The notes under the pieces: model-generated
What the model was told of the DNA's origin: nothing
The model's input: the letters and a program-made list of their open reading frames with translations, nothing else
Databases searched by the model: none
Assembly (NCBI GenBank): GCA_965229605.1
Contig: OZ245892.1
Location: 1,984,001-2,048,000 of the forward strand
Length of the DNA stretch: 64,000 nt
DNA from: G965229605 sp965229605
GTDB taxonomy: Bacteria > Pseudomonadota > Alphaproteobacteria > CBDDJK01
Direction of reading: 5' to 3'
Part shown: positions 18,476 to 27,903 of the stretch, piece after piece
How the letters are laid out: the number at the start of each line of letters is the position of its first letter
How positions within the stretch are numbered: the stretch's first letter is position 1
Made by a program: the position numbers and the translations under genes

Positions 18476-18949
18476 ATGTCCCACGATCATGCCCAAAGCG
18501 CAATGACAGAAGTCGCCCTCGCCCTGGCTATGGCCTTTTTTGCCATCATGGTCCTTGCCATGATTTCAATGGGAAGCAGCCTGAAGGTCAACAAGGAGCA
18601 AGAGGCCTCTATTGACCTGCCAGATATTCAGCTGAGCCTGCAAGCTCTTCAATCCAATCAGAAAAACAATCAACCCAACCCCTCAAAAGAAACCATCAAA
18701 ACAGTCGGGCCCGATGATCTGCTCGTTGTCTTTTATCAGGGACAATGGTTTGACCGCACACTTGCCCCCCTCAATCTGGCAACTCTTTCGGGTGGCAAAC
18801 CGGTTATTCTGGCTCTGGACCCGGACTTGCCCTTGAACGAGGCCATCACCGCCCGCAGCCAGCTTGCCCACAGCAATATCACCATAGCCCCGCTTGATAG
18901 AAAATGGCTGACCACGCTTGAAACAACCCAAAACGGAGACAATAGATGA
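18476..18949 (+). CDS. Hypothetical membrane-anchored protein
   Basis: I do not recognise this 157-residue protein. It has one hydrophobic segment near the N-terminus (~14-35), then a short linker with an LPDIQLSLQAL stretch, a Gln/Asn/Pro-rich part, and a C-terminal region with predicted strands (DDLLVVFYQGQWFD, GKPVILALDPDLPL). The layout, one N-terminal helix followed by a small periplasmic domain, recalls ExbD/TolR proteins, but the key motifs are not clear. The ATG at 18476 is preceded by an AAGAAAGAAAG tract. Its stop overlaps the ATG of the lytic transglycosylase gene (ATGA), indicating an operon. Confidence 0.65.
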   Translation: MSHDHAQSAMTEVALALAMAFFAIMVLAMISMGSSLKVNKEQEASIDLPDIQLSLQALQSNQKNNQPNPSKETIKTVGPDDLLVVFYQGQWFDRTLAPLNLATLSGGKPVILALDPDLPLNEAITARSQLAHSNITIAPLDRKWLTTLETTQNGDNR

Positions 18950-19887
18950 CCATCCCTCCTATCGCCTTTATGGTAAAAATCCTGCTGGTGGCCTTTATCT
19001 TTTATGCGCCGATGAAAAATATATCGGCATTCTCGCCTGATGGCCGCGATGGGTCTGCGCCCTATTCATCCTCCCAGCTTGGCGAACGCCAGATGATAGA
19101 AGACATGATCGTTGCTGAAGCCCGTAGCAATGGAACCGTGCCGCCTGCCCTGGCCCTTGGAGTCGCACGGGTTGAATCAAACTTTGACCCCGATGCGCTC
19201 AGCACCGCCGGTGCACGCGGAATCATGCAAATTATGCCGCAAACCGCCCGCGGAGTCTTTCGCATCCATCCAGACCGTCTGTGGGATCCACAGCTTAATA
19301 TTCGCCTGGGCATTCGCTATCTCGCCAAGCTCTATAATCGCTATGGCAGCTGGGAAGCCGCCCTGTCGCACTATAACGGCGGTAGCCTGAAAAAACGCCA
19401 CGGGGTCTATGTGCCGCACGGCTATACCCGAAAATATGTCGCCAATGTTATCAAACATTCAATCCAGTATGAACGTGACTGGACGCATGATCACCTGCAA
19501 GCCGGACAGCAGCAACTGGCAACAATGCTGGATGCGGGAGCCAAGCGCACAATGGCTGACCTGACCCCTGCTGAACAGGCTGCACAGCGTCAAGCCGCGC
19601 TTGATGGACTTTATAACGGACCAGAACCCGGCGTTGCAGACTGGCGGCATTATAATAAAGTCAGCAGCCATTTCCTCACCCCCGATAAGGCCGAACTTTA
19701 TGACCTGCCTTCTTTGTCCCATCAAACAACTAATTGGGGCGTAAATAAGTGGGGGGCGAATGCAAAAGCGCCTAATTGGCGGATGAACGCTCAAAAAGCC
19801 ATCACCCAAGGCACCCGCCGGTCCAAAGCCTGGAACCAGGCCATTGATGATCTCGGCCATTCCATTTTGCAAAAGATCAACGGCTAA
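18946..19887 (+). CDS. Lytic transglycosylase SLT-domain protein
   Basis: A 313-residue secreted murein transglycosylase. An N-terminal hydrophobic signal (~5-22) precedes a GEWL-fold SLT domain (~55-165) with the catalytic Glu77 (GVARVESNFDP), GARGIMQIMPQTA, the LGIRYLAKLYNRYGSW segment and ALSHYNGG. It cleaves glycan strands, forming 1,6-anhydromuropeptides. The C-terminal third is unlike known domains. It overlaps the preceding small membrane protein gene by four bases. It converges on apbE. Confidence 0.9.
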   Translation: MTIPPIAFMVKILLVAFIFYAPMKNISAFSPDGRDGSAPYSSSQLGERQMIEDMIVAEARSNGTVPPALALGVARVESNFDPDALSTAGARGIMQIMPQTARGVFRIHPDRLWDPQLNIRLGIRYLAKLYNRYGSWEAALSHYNGGSLKKRHGVYVPHGYTRKYVANVIKHSIQYERDWTHDHLQAGQQQLATMLDAGAKRTMADLTPAEQAAQRQAALDGLYNGPEPGVADWRHYNKVSSHFLTPDKAELYDLPSLSHQTTNWGVNKWGANAKAPNWRMNAQKAITQGTRRSKAWNQAIDDLGHSILQKING

Positions 19888-19929
19888 GACCGTACGGAAA
19901 GGTATGCGCAAAGGGGCGGTTATAAATCT

Positions 19930-20841
19930 TCAAATAATGCGCAGGATTGATTTATGTTGTGCGGCGATGGCGCGTCGGAGTTTTTCCGGCAGGATACAAC
20001 AGGCGGTTGAGAACCCATCGGCAAGGCTGGCGTGATCAGCGATAACGGTGACTGTTTCCTTTTGATAGTTCTGATTTTGGCCGATTTTCCGAAACGGGTT
20101 GAAAATATGGCCCTGCTGGGGCGTATCAGCAAAGCGCAAGGCATGGGGGGCAGAGGTTGCAACTGCGGTGCCTTTATCAAGGGTAATCACTGGCCTGCCG
20201 GGTCCGGTCGAGATTTCCCAGGCACGACCAATCCCGCGATATTCCCCCATATTGACCAGCATATGATCAAATCCATAGGCGCGGAGCAAGCTGGTGATCT
20301 GATCGGTAATATAGCCCTGGGCGATGCCGTTCAGACTAAGGGCCATGCCGGGCTCCAGTTCAACGCCTGTCTCGTTGAAGCGCACTTTATCAAAGCCAAT
20401 CACCGGATTGATATCAATCTGTTGACTGGCGAAGGCCTGCCATAGGGGCTGGATGGTCGGGTCAAAATAGCCTTCGGTCAGGTCAAAAAGAAAGCGGGCT
20501 TCATTGAGCAGGGCGAGGAAATCGCGGTCTTTTCTTGAGTGACCTGGATTAAGGCGCAAGTGTTGGTCCCGGTTAAGGCGGGCAATATGCGAAGTGGGGA
20601 TATAGAGCGAGAATACCTGTTCCAATTCATCCAGGCGGCGTTGCAGCGCAAACAGGGCCTGTTCGCCTTGCGCGCGGTCCGGGGTTTCCAGAGTCAGGCT
20701 TGCGTCTGCGCCCATCACCTGGCCTTGCCAATAAACCGACTGGGAAAGAGGCTTGGCACGCATGGTTGCAAGCGATGCACTTCCCCCAAGCCCAATAAGA
20801 CCAGTTGTGGCCAGCAGATGAACAAAGCGGCGGCGGTTCAT
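19930..20841 (-). CDS. apbE: FAD:protein FMN transferase (ApbE family)
   Basis: A 303-residue ApbE that covalently attaches FMN to a Thr in target proteins. A twin-arginine-like signal (MNRRRFVHLLATTGLIGLGG) indicates export. The core shows the DELEQVFSLYIPTSHIARLN start, LTEGYFDPTIQPLW, SLNGIAQGYITDQI and a late DHASLADGFSTA metal-binding motif. The start is placed at the ATG at 20841, which overlaps the stop of the upstream NosR-like gene (ATGA). That protein has a flavinylation-type motif, so it is the likely substrate. It is the last gene of the minus-strand operon of the methanol-oxidation locus. Confidence 0.92.
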   Translation of the reverse strand: MNRRRFVHLLATTGLIGLGGSASLATMRAKPLSQSVYWQGQVMGADASLTLETPDRAQGEQALFALQRRLDELEQVFSLYIPTSHIARLNRDQHLRLNPGHSRKDRDFLALLNEARFLFDLTEGYFDPTIQPLWQAFASQQIDINPVIGFDKVRFNETGVELEPGMALSLNGIAQGYITDQITSLLRAYGFDHMLVNMGEYRGIGRAWEISTGPGRPVITLDKGTAVATSAPHALRFADTPQQGHIFNPFRKIGQNQNYQKETVTVIADHASLADGFSTACCILPEKLRRAIAAQHKSILRII

Positions 20842-22979
20842 CCGTGCGCTCCGGCCTGTTTGCGCTTGCCTGCCAGCACCAGCGGCACGCACAGGTCATC
20901 ACGGCGGTAAATCTGGACGCAGTCGAGACAGCCAAAACATTCAGAATATTGGATTTTTCCAGATTTTTCGATAGCCTGATAGTCGCAACGCACAGTGCAG
21001 AGCTGGCAGGGGCTTCCACATTCGGTGCGTCGTTTGATCCAGTCCTTTCGGCGCAATAAGCCCCCCAGTGCCATCGAGGCCCCAAGCGGGCAGATATAAC
21101 GGCAGAAGGGTTTAAAGACCACCATCCCCATGATCAGCCAGGACAGCGCATAGAGCACATAAAACCATTCGCGGTCAAAATAGACGGTGATCGCGGTTTT
21201 AAAGGGTTCGATTTCTGCGACGACTTCGCTTTGTTCTGGCACGACAAAGGGCATAAGCAGCAAGAGGGCGAGGATGAAATATTTGATATATTTAAGCCGT
21301 GCATCGAGCCATTCGGGGAGTCTGTATTGCTTGATAAAAGGGATTTTCTTCCCGAGATGCCAGAAGAATTCCTGCAAGGCCCCATAGGGACAGAGCCACC
21401 CGCAGAACAGGCTTCGTCCCCAGAGGAAAAAGCTGATGATGACGATAGCCCAGAGCAGCAGCGAAAACGGATCATACAGCAAGAAGGCAAAGGATTCGCC
21501 TTTAAAGAGGCTGCGCAAAGTCCCCATGACGGTGACGATAGACAGCTGGCCTTGCCCCCACCAGCCGATGAAGCCCAAGGTGATGGCGAGAATCCCGAGC
21601 CTTAGCGGGGTATAATATCTGGATTCACTGATGCTTTCGCGGAACCGCCAGAAGCCAAGCCCCAGGATGGTAAGGAAAATCCCGAGAAAGACCATATCGA
21701 CCCATCTGTTGCGCAGAGATTCGAGCCAGGCCGGGAGTGGCTTGGCCATTTCCAACCGTTTATAGAATCGCGGGAGGTTGGTTGCGGTTGTATCAAAGAA
21801 GACTTCGCCGATTTCGGGATGAAACATGCCATGGGCGCGTTGGGCGATAATGCGTATGTCATAGGGGGTCAAGGGGTCATACCCCAAGCGGCGGTCGGTT
21901 CGGAAGATCATGGCCCGACCATCTGGCAGGTCTTCATGCAGTTCGATATCGAGATCAGAATCCCGCAAGGCCAGCGGGAAATCATTTTGCCGCAGCTGAA
22001 TCAGGGACGGGGAGGTATTGCGGATAAAATCATCCTGAACAAGACCATGGCGAGCGGTTTCGATCAACAGGAAGAATTCTTCGTCTGGAGAAATGGAGCG
22101 CATGGTGTCCAACTGTTCAAGCGTGAGCGGCTTGAGAACAGATTGCGCCACAGAAGGCGGCGTAATATCAACCGCCCATAAATCCAGAAACAGTTCATCT
22201 GGATAGTCAAGGGCATCGGCATCATCATCATCCCAGATCGTATCGGCAAAGGCTTCCTGCACCATTTGATTGGTCAGGCTGAAATGATGCGCGATTCCTT
22301 CCTCTACCATCTGGGTCCAGACAAGGTCTTCCTGATGGTCATAATCAGGGACCGCTGCGGCAGCCCCGCCACCAATGCCTTTCATTTTTTCGCGGGCAAT
22401 CTTCAAGGCGGCGGCGAGGATTGATTCATGGGCAATCCGCACCGATGCGGTGGCTTTGGTCACGCCGTCCAGATAGACAAGACTGTCGCTTTGCCCGCCC
22501 TTGCCATAGGGGGTGCCAACCACCAGCTGATCAGCAATCGACAGGCCGCGATATTGTTCAAGAAACTTGCGAAAAGGGACTTCGCCAAGGCCCGAGACGA
22601 AAATAGGCTCCCGTTGTTCGATCAGATGAAGGTCAAGAATCAGACCATCAAGATTGAGGATCACCAGAATATTGACGGGTTCACCGGAAAACCCGGGAAG
22701 TGGAGACAAAGATTCAGTTTCAAACGCATAACCGGAATTGACGCCGTCAAGATTGATGATATTCCAGACCGCTTCTTGCCCTTCGACGGGTTCCCCGATC
22801 TGGTAGGGGGGTTCAATATAGGAATCGACCTCTTCGGCGGTCAGCCAGTCTTCTGCTTGTAGGGGGGTAATCAGGGCGCAAAGAAGGATCGTCAAAAAAC
22901 CTGCTGCCAAAAACTGGCAAGGTAAGGCAAAGCCTTTTAATGAGTAGCGCTTAGCGTTCCGGGGCCATAAAATCGACAT
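20838..22979 (-). CDS. NosR/RnfG-like FMN-binding, polyferredoxin-type membrane protein
   Basis: A 713-residue protein with the NosR layout. It has an N-terminal signal/membrane segment, a periplasmic FMN-binding domain carrying a DGVTKAT flavinylation-like motif (~171-177), several transmembrane helices, two CxxxCP motifs (CGWLCPYGALQE and CRYICPLGASMA) and two 4Fe-4S cysteine clusters at the C-terminus (CGSPCQLCTVRC and CFGCLDC). Proteins of this type move electrons between the quinone pool or cytoplasm and the periplasm. Here the neighbours are quinoprotein-related rather than nitrous-oxide reductase genes, so a role with PQQ dehydrogenases is inferred. A TTG at 23003 is a possible longer start; the ATG at 22979 is preferred. 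Confidence 0.88.
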   Translation of the reverse strand: MSILWPRNAKRYSLKGFALPCQFLAAGFLTILLCALITPLQAEDWLTAEEVDSYIEPPYQIGEPVEGQEAVWNIINLDGVNSGYAFETESLSPLPGFSGEPVNILVILNLDGLILDLHLIEQREPIFVSGLGEVPFRKFLEQYRGLSIADQLVVGTPYGKGGQSDSLVYLDGVTKATASVRIAHESILAAALKIAREKMKGIGGGAAAAVPDYDHQEDLVWTQMVEEGIAHHFSLTNQMVQEAFADTIWDDDDADALDYPDELFLDLWAVDITPPSVAQSVLKPLTLEQLDTMRSISPDEEFFLLIETARHGLVQDDFIRNTSPSLIQLRQNDFPLALRDSDLDIELHEDLPDGRAMIFRTDRRLGYDPLTPYDIRIIAQRAHGMFHPEIGEVFFDTTATNLPRFYKRLEMAKPLPAWLESLRNRWVDMVFLGIFLTILGLGFWRFRESISESRYYTPLRLGILAITLGFIGWWGQGQLSIVTVMGTLRSLFKGESFAFLLYDPFSLLLWAIVIISFFLWGRSLFCGWLCPYGALQEFFWHLGKKIPFIKQYRLPEWLDARLKYIKYFILALLLLMPFVVPEQSEVVAEIEPFKTAITVYFDREWFYVLYALSWLIMGMVVFKPFCRYICPLGASMALGGLLRRKDWIKRRTECGSPCQLCTVRCDYQAIEKSGKIQYSECFGCLDCVQIYRRDDLCVPLVLAGKRKQAGAHG

Positions 22980-23874
22980 GATAACGCTTGAAAATATCAA
23001 CAATCGTCCCGTCGGCTAACGCCTGTTCAATGATATAATCGACCTCATAGCCAAGATCACGATTGGTATGACGCACCGCCAGCCCCAGGGTCCATTCACC
23101 AATGGCAAGCCCGGGCATGGGCGGCATATGGGCAGCAATCGCATCGGAATCGCTGGCATTGGCGCGATGTTGCAGCTGTCCTTTTGCGCCCATCACAGCA
23201 TTGACCTCTCCGGCAAACAGGGCATCCAGGGCTTCATCGGTGGTTTGATAGCGGCGGACATTGGGCAAGACCTGCCCGCGGGCGAGGCCGGAAAGATAGA
23301 AATCAGCCAAGGTATCATTTTCGACCGCCACCGGGTCAAAGCGGAAATAGGCCGGAAGCGGCGGTGATTCATTGTAAAATTCCTGATTATAGGCAATCGC
23401 CAGACTTTCTTTATAATATTGTCCGGTGAGTTTGACCATTTCGTTACGGCAAGCAAAATCGGCATCATAGGGCATATGCATCATGATATGCATCAAGGGG
23501 CCGCCCAGCAATCGTCCTTTCCAGACATAATTGCGTAAATCGGCATCGACATTTTCGCCCGCTTCCAGAAGGTAAAAGCGCGGTTCCACCCCCATTTTTT
23601 CAGCCAGCAAGCGACCGACCGCAACATCAATCCCGTCAATCTCGCCGTCCTGATTTTTAAAGGAATAGGGGGCAAAATCTGAATAGAGTCCAATCGCGAT
23701 CCAGCCTTGATCAAGGATATCGTCAAACGTCTGCCCGACTTCAATCCGGCTGATATTTTGCTGTTTCTGGGCATCCAGCCCGGTTGGCAGATCAGCGCAG
23801 CGGGCAAAAGCCGATACCGGAAGCGCAACAATCAGCAGCAGCACGAACAAAAGATGAAAGGTGCTTTTTTTCAT
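22951..23874 (-). CDS. xoxJ: MoxJ/XoxJ-like quinoprotein-associated periplasmic binding protein
   Basis: This 307-residue protein has a signal peptide (KKSTFHLLFVLLLIVALPVSAFA) and a family 3 solute-binding fold (GLYSDFAPYSFKNQDGEIDGIDVAVGRLLAEKMG). It matches the quinoprotein dehydrogenase-associated binding protein family (MoxJ/XoxJ type), which is thought to help assemble or activate methanol dehydrogenase rather than feed a transporter. It lies between the cytochrome c and the NosR-like genes, overlapping the latter. The ATG at 23874 directly precedes the signal peptide. Confidence 0.85.
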   Translation of the reverse strand: MKKSTFHLLFVLLLIVALPVSAFARCADLPTGLDAQKQQNISRIEVGQTFDDILDQGWIAIGLYSDFAPYSFKNQDGEIDGIDVAVGRLLAEKMGVEPRFYLLEAGENVDADLRNYVWKGRLLGGPLMHIMMHMPYDADFACRNEMVKLTGQYYKESLAIAYNQEFYNESPPLPAYFRFDPVAVENDTLADFYLSGLARGQVLPNVRRYQTTDEALDALFAGEVNAVMGAKGQLQHRANASDSDAIAAHMPPMPGLAIGEWTLGLAVRHTNRDLGYEVDYIIEQALADGTIVDIFKRYHVDFMAPER

Positions 23875-23912
23875 ATTTCTGACGGGTTTACCGCAACCTG
23901 TTGCGCGACAGC

Positions 23913-24641
23913 CTATTGCGCAACAGATAAGCCGATGGTGAGAATATCAGCCGCCTCTTTTATATCAGGCTGATCAGACTCTATTTGATAAAGAGCCTGG
24001 AGCGCACTGGAATCAGCTTTTTCAAAGCCGGACCCGGTTTCAACCTGCCCGGCGATTTCTGTCAGCGAGGCCTGAATCTGGTCGAGGCGGGCCTGATCGG
24101 TGGTGCCACTTTCCACCATGGCGATCAGGTCATTCTTAATTTTATTCAATTCATCGGTATAGTCATCCAGCGCGCCATCATCGGGGCGGGTTTCCACATA
24201 GGTGCGAATGGCCCAGGCTGCTTTTTGTCCAAGCAGTTCACCAAAAGCAGGCATTTTTGTGATGCCGTTTTGCGTCACCCCATTGCGGAATCGTTCCATA
24301 TACCATTCATCGCCATATTCTTCGGCCTCAAGATAGCGCAGGTCAGGGGCCAGCCCGCCTGATATGCCTTCAAGCCCGTGGCAGCGCGCACAATTCTGAT
24401 TATAGCCGGAGGCTCCAATTCCGATTGCGATCAGCCAGACCTCTTCATCAACATTGCGATAGGGATTTTCGGTCAGCCAGTCGTCATTATCGCCGTTTGG
24501 CATATCAGGCAGCGCATCGGTATTCATGGGCTGCGGCGCGACATCGCCGTGCGCGAAAGCAGAGTCAAAATCGATATGTGCGCTGGTAACAAGCAGCAAA
24601 AGGAAGCTGGTTGCCACCAGCGATTTCAGCCATTTATTCAT
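23913..24641 (-). CDS. Periplasmic cytochrome c associated with PQQ dehydrogenase
   Basis: A 242-residue class I cytochrome c. The signal peptide covers ~1-30, the heme-binding motif is CARCH (Cys84-His88), and the sixth ligand is probably Met131 in ITKMPAFG. The region after ~150 is an extra helical tail of roughly 90 residues. It resembles the PedF/XoxG-like cytochromes next to quinoprotein alcohol dehydrogenases and is expected to accept electrons from XoxF. A GTG at 24650 is an alternative start. It heads the minus-strand operon (cytochrome, XoxJ-like, NosR-like, ApbE). Confidence 0.85.
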   Translation of the reverse strand: MNKWLKSLVATSFLLLLVTSAHIDFDSAFAHGDVAPQPMNTDALPDMPNGDNDDWLTENPYRNVDEEVWLIAIGIGASGYNQNCARCHGLEGISGGLAPDLRYLEAEEYGDEWYMERFRNGVTQNGITKMPAFGELLGQKAAWAIRTYVETRPDDGALDDYTDELNKIKNDLIAMVESGTTDQARLDQIQASLTEIAGQVETGSGFEKADSSALQALYQIESDQPDIKEAADILTIGLSVAQ

Positions 24642-24849
24642 TTTCTTCACCCTTCAAGCCCCTAACTGGCAGCGATTTTGTGTCGCTAAATTCGTGTATA
24701 GGGATAAATGATAGGTGAAAATTTGTAAATTAAAATGTGCAAAAGCAATGTTGGGAGAAGGCGGCAACAAAGCCGTTTACAATCAAAGTAAGGGTCTATA
24801 AATATCAGACGGCTATTGTTGATGTAAATTGCGCCATATGGGAGGAATT
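24642..24849. promoter_or_regulatory. Divergent control region of the PQQ-associated genes
   Basis: About 200 AT-rich bases separate the minus-strand cytochrome operon from the plus-strand ABC genes. A short hairpin-capable GGCGGCAACAAAGCCG occurs near 24759. I could not assign promoters with confidence. The GGGAGG at 24840-24845 is the ribosome-binding site for the GTG start at 24850. Confidence 0.45.
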
Positions 24850-26061
24850 GTGCGAGTAAACAGATTTTTTTATCTTCTGGCCTGTTTTGCCCTGTTCTTT
24901 ATGGGGGGGATTGGGGCGGTATCTGCTGCCGATATGGATATCAAGATTGTTTATATTGAGCGTCAGTATCCATCGCCACCGGTTTTGTCGATCATGGACA
25001 GAACGCCGGAGGATGAGGGGATTGCCGGTTCCCGTCTTGCGATCAAGGACAATAATACGTCTGGCCAGTTTTTGGGTCACACCTATGCGCTGGAAACCCA
25101 TATTCTGGAGGAGGACGCTGATTTTACGGCGTTTTTGACGGAGAATAAGGCCAGTTTGTCTGATCGGCTGATTATTTCCAAACTGAATGACAGCGACCTT
25201 TTAGCACTTAGTGATGCTGTGAACGGGGGTGACGTTGTTAAAGGAAGCGAGGCTTTGATATTCAACACGGCGGCGTATGAGGATTCGCTGCGTAATCAGG
25301 CTTGTCGGGGGAATGTGCTTCATACCATTCCAAGCGATGCCATGCGCGCTGATGCGCTGGCTCAGTTCGCCAAGGCCCGCCGTCTTGAAGACTGGGTGCT
25401 GATTCATGGAGAAAATCCGCGTGATCTTGCTTTCGCTGATGCGCTGGAGCGGTCTGCTTCCAAATTCCGGCTGGATATTGAAGAAAAAGCCGCCTGGGCT
25501 CTTAATGCCGATATCCGGCGCAGTGCCAACAAGGAAATTTTGCAATTTACCCAGCGTCTGCCCGATCATGATTTGATGGTGATCAGCGACGAGATTGGTG
25601 ATTTTTCGCGTTATTTTCTGTATAATAGCTGGCAGTTGACTCCGATTGCTGGCGGGGCCGGGCTGATGAGTGACGGGTGGCATATTGTCCTGGAACAGGC
25701 CGGCGCCGCACAGTTACAGAATCGTTTCTTTGAGGAAACAGGCCGTTATATGCGCCCGATTGACTATGCGGCCTGGGTGGCTGCCCGCGTTGTGGGGGAG
25801 GCCGTAAGCCGCACGCAGGAATCTTCGCCCAAGGCCCTGCGCGATTATATCTTGTCTGATAAATTTTCGATTGCGGCGCATAAACATGTTAAACTGACCT
25901 TCCGTCACTGGAATGGTCAGTTGCGTCAGCCGGTTGCGCTTTTCCATGAACAAGCTTTGCTGGCCATGGCACCGCTGGATGGTTTTCACCATCAGCGCAA
26001 CCCGCTTGACAGTTTGGGGCTTGATCTGGAAGAGAGTTCCTGCAATCAGTTTGCTTCATAA
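24850..26061 (+). CDS. PQQ-dependent alcohol dehydrogenase system, ABC-type substrate-binding protein
   Basis: This 403-residue exported protein has a signal peptide (RVNRFFYLLACFALFFMGGIGAVSAA) and a type I periplasmic-binding fold related to the branched-chain amino acid binders. It matches in character the binding protein of the Ped-type ABC system found beside quinoprotein alcohol dehydrogenases. The GTG at 24850 is chosen as start because GGGAGG lies four bases upstream; the earlier TTG at 24829 has no such site. It is followed 24 bases later by the beta-propeller gene and then by the ATPase and permease. Confidence 0.82.
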   Translation: MRVNRFFYLLACFALFFMGGIGAVSAADMDIKIVYIERQYPSPPVLSIMDRTPEDEGIAGSRLAIKDNNTSGQFLGHTYALETHILEEDADFTAFLTENKASLSDRLIISKLNDSDLLALSDAVNGGDVVKGSEALIFNTAAYEDSLRNQACRGNVLHTIPSDAMRADALAQFAKARRLEDWVLIHGENPRDLAFADALERSASKFRLDIEEKAAWALNADIRRSANKEILQFTQRLPDHDLMVISDEIGDFSRYFLYNSWQLTPIAGGAGLMSDGWHIVLEQAGAAQLQNRFFEETGRYMRPIDYAAWVAARVVGEAVSRTQESSPKALRDYILSDKFSIAAHKHVKLTFRHWNGQLRQPVALFHEQALLAMAPLDGFHHQRNPLDSLGLDLEESSCNQFAS

Positions 26062-26085
26062 AGACATATAAGAACAGGAGAAAGA

Positions 26086-27075
26086 ATGATGTCGATCTGG
26101 CACCGTTTTTTGGGGGTTGCACTGGCTTTGGGATACAGCCTGTGCGCCTTTGCTTTTGGTCCTGCTTTTGCTGGAGAAGTCTGGGTCACCAATGAAAAAG
26201 ACGATTCGATCAGTGTCATTGATGTGGAGACACTGGAAGTCGTGCGCACGATTGAAACCGGGGAGCGGCCACGCGGTATTCTTTTTTCCAAGGATTATGC
26301 GGTTGCCTATGTCTGTGCGTCTGATTCCAATGCGGTTCAGGTGATTGATGCGGCGACGGGCGAGATTTTGCATGACCTGCCAAGTGGCGAGGATCCCGAG
26401 CAATTTGCTCTGCATCCCAACAACCGTTTTCTCTATATTGCCAATGAGGATGATGCGATCACGACGGTGGTTGATACTGAAACCCGGTCGGTGGTTGCGC
26501 AGATTCCGGTCGGGGTTGAGCCTGAAGGCATGGCGGTTTCCCCGGATGGGGCGATTGCGATCACGACATCGGAAACCACCAATATGGCGCACTGGATTGA
26601 TGTGGAAAAGCAGGAGATATTTGCCAATACGCTGGTTGACCAACGCCCGCGCTATGCCAAATTCACGCATGATGGCAAATTCTTGTGGGTGAGTTCGGAA
26701 ATTGGCGGCACGGTTGCGGTTTTTGATGTTGAAACCCAGGAAGAGGTGGGCAAGGTCAATTTTGCGATAGCGGGGGTTCATGTGGACCGGATTCAACCGG
26801 TTGGGATGCGGATCAGCCCGGATGACCAGCAGGTTTATGTGGCACTGGGCCCGGCCAATCATGTGGCGGTGGTCAATGCCAATACGTTTGAGGTTGAAAA
26901 ATATATTCTGACCGGTCGGCGTGTCTGGCATTTGGAGTTATTGCCTGAAGAGCAGTTACTTTTTTCAACCAACGGGGCATCGGGCGATGTGACGGTGGTT
27001 GATATTTCTGCTGACAAGGCGATCAAAACCATCAAGGTTGGACGGTTTCCCTGGGGAGCGGCTTATCGGCCTTAG
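26086..27075 (+). CDS. PQQ-dependent catabolism-associated beta-propeller protein
   Basis: This 329-residue exported protein has a signal peptide and seven YVTN-like beta-propeller units (EVWVTNEKDDSISVIDVETLEVV, AYVCASDSNAVQVIDAATGEIL, FLYIANEDDAITTVVDTETRSVV and so on). It belongs to the family regularly found with quinoprotein alcohol dehydrogenases and the Ped-type ABC genes. Its biochemical role is not established. An AGGAG sequence precedes the tandem ATGs at 26086/26089. Confidence 0.88.
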   Translation: MMSIWHRFLGVALALGYSLCAFAFGPAFAGEVWVTNEKDDSISVIDVETLEVVRTIETGERPRGILFSKDYAVAYVCASDSNAVQVIDAATGEILHDLPSGEDPEQFALHPNNRFLYIANEDDAITTVVDTETRSVVAQIPVGVEPEGMAVSPDGAIAITTSETTNMAHWIDVEKQEIFANTLVDQRPRYAKFTHDGKFLWVSSEIGGTVAVFDVETQEEVGKVNFAIAGVHVDRIQPVGMRISPDDQQVYVALGPANHVAVVNANTFEVEKYILTGRRVWHLELLPEEQLLFSTNGASGDVTVVDISADKAIKTIKVGRFPWGAAYRP

Positions 27076-27165
27076 TAAATCCTGCCCAACCAACCCTTAA
27101 AGAAATCACCCCCAATATGAAATCCGCTTGCCCATGAAAAATCTTAAAAGTCGGGGTGTTTAAAA

Positions 27166-27873
27166 TTGGGAGCGATTGAATTTAAACAGGTTTCTTTTGC
27201 CTATCCGCAAAAGGCTGCGCTTCATGCGGTCAGTTTCATGATTGAAAAGGGCGGCTTTTGCGCCTTGCTTGGGCCAAACGGGGCTGGAAAATCAACGATT
27301 TTTGCCCTGCTGTCACGGCTTATCACGCCTGATGAAGGCTCTGTGTGGATTGATCAATCCGATATCAACAAGACTCCGCGCACGGATGCGGCTAAAATCG
27401 GTGTTGTCTTTCAACAACTTAGCCTTGATATGAATTTAACCGTTGCCCAGAACCTCTATTATTCCGGCGCGCTGTGCGGGTTTTCGCGCGCATTTTCTAA
27501 ACAACGCATGATGGAACTGCTCAACTGGTTCAATATGGCCGAGCGCAAAGACGAAAAAGTCCGCAACCTCAATGGAGGCCACCAAAGACGCGTTGAAATC
27601 GTCCGCGCTCTGTTGAATGATCCCTCTATTCTGCTGCTTGATGAACCCTCGCAAGGGCTGGATATCAAAGCCCGCCACGGGCTGCTCCAGCGTATCCATG
27701 ACTATAATCGCGCCCATGGCGTCACCATCTTCTGGACAACCCATCTGCATGACGAACTATCCCCCGACGATCACGTCATTCTGCTTGAGCGCGGACAGGT
27801 GCAGGCCTACAATACCTATGCCGCGCTCTCCAATAACCCCTTGTATCAACGGTTCTTTAACCCGACATCCTGA
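27166..27873 (+). CDS. ABC transporter ATP-binding protein, PQQ-dependent alcohol dehydrogenase system
   Basis: A 235-residue ABC ATPase with Walker A GPNGAGKST (~36-44), signature LNGGHQRR (a variant of LSGGQ typical of this subfamily), Walker B LLLDEPSQGLD and H-loop TTHL. The only plausible start is a TTG at 27166 behind GGGGTG; it opens directly into the strand preceding the ATPase domain. A nine-codon ORF (ATG at 27134, TAA at 27161) ends three bases before this TTG, which may couple translation. It pairs with the ABC-2 permease that follows. Confidence 0.85.
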   Translation: MGAIEFKQVSFAYPQKAALHAVSFMIEKGGFCALLGPNGAGKSTIFALLSRLITPDEGSVWIDQSDINKTPRTDAAKIGVVFQQLSLDMNLTVAQNLYYSGALCGFSRAFSKQRMMELLNWFNMAERKDEKVRNLNGGHQRRVEIVRALLNDPSILLLDEPSQGLDIKARHGLLQRIHDYNRAHGVTIFWTTHLHDELSPDDHVILLERGQVQAYNTYAALSNNPLYQRFFNPTS

Positions 27874-27903
27874 TAACCGGATAATAGCTTTCAAGCCCTC
27901 CCC

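Noticed and set aside
20838..22979. True nitrous oxide reductase regulator NosR
   Set aside because: No nosZ, nosD or related genes are present; the neighbours are quinoprotein-related.
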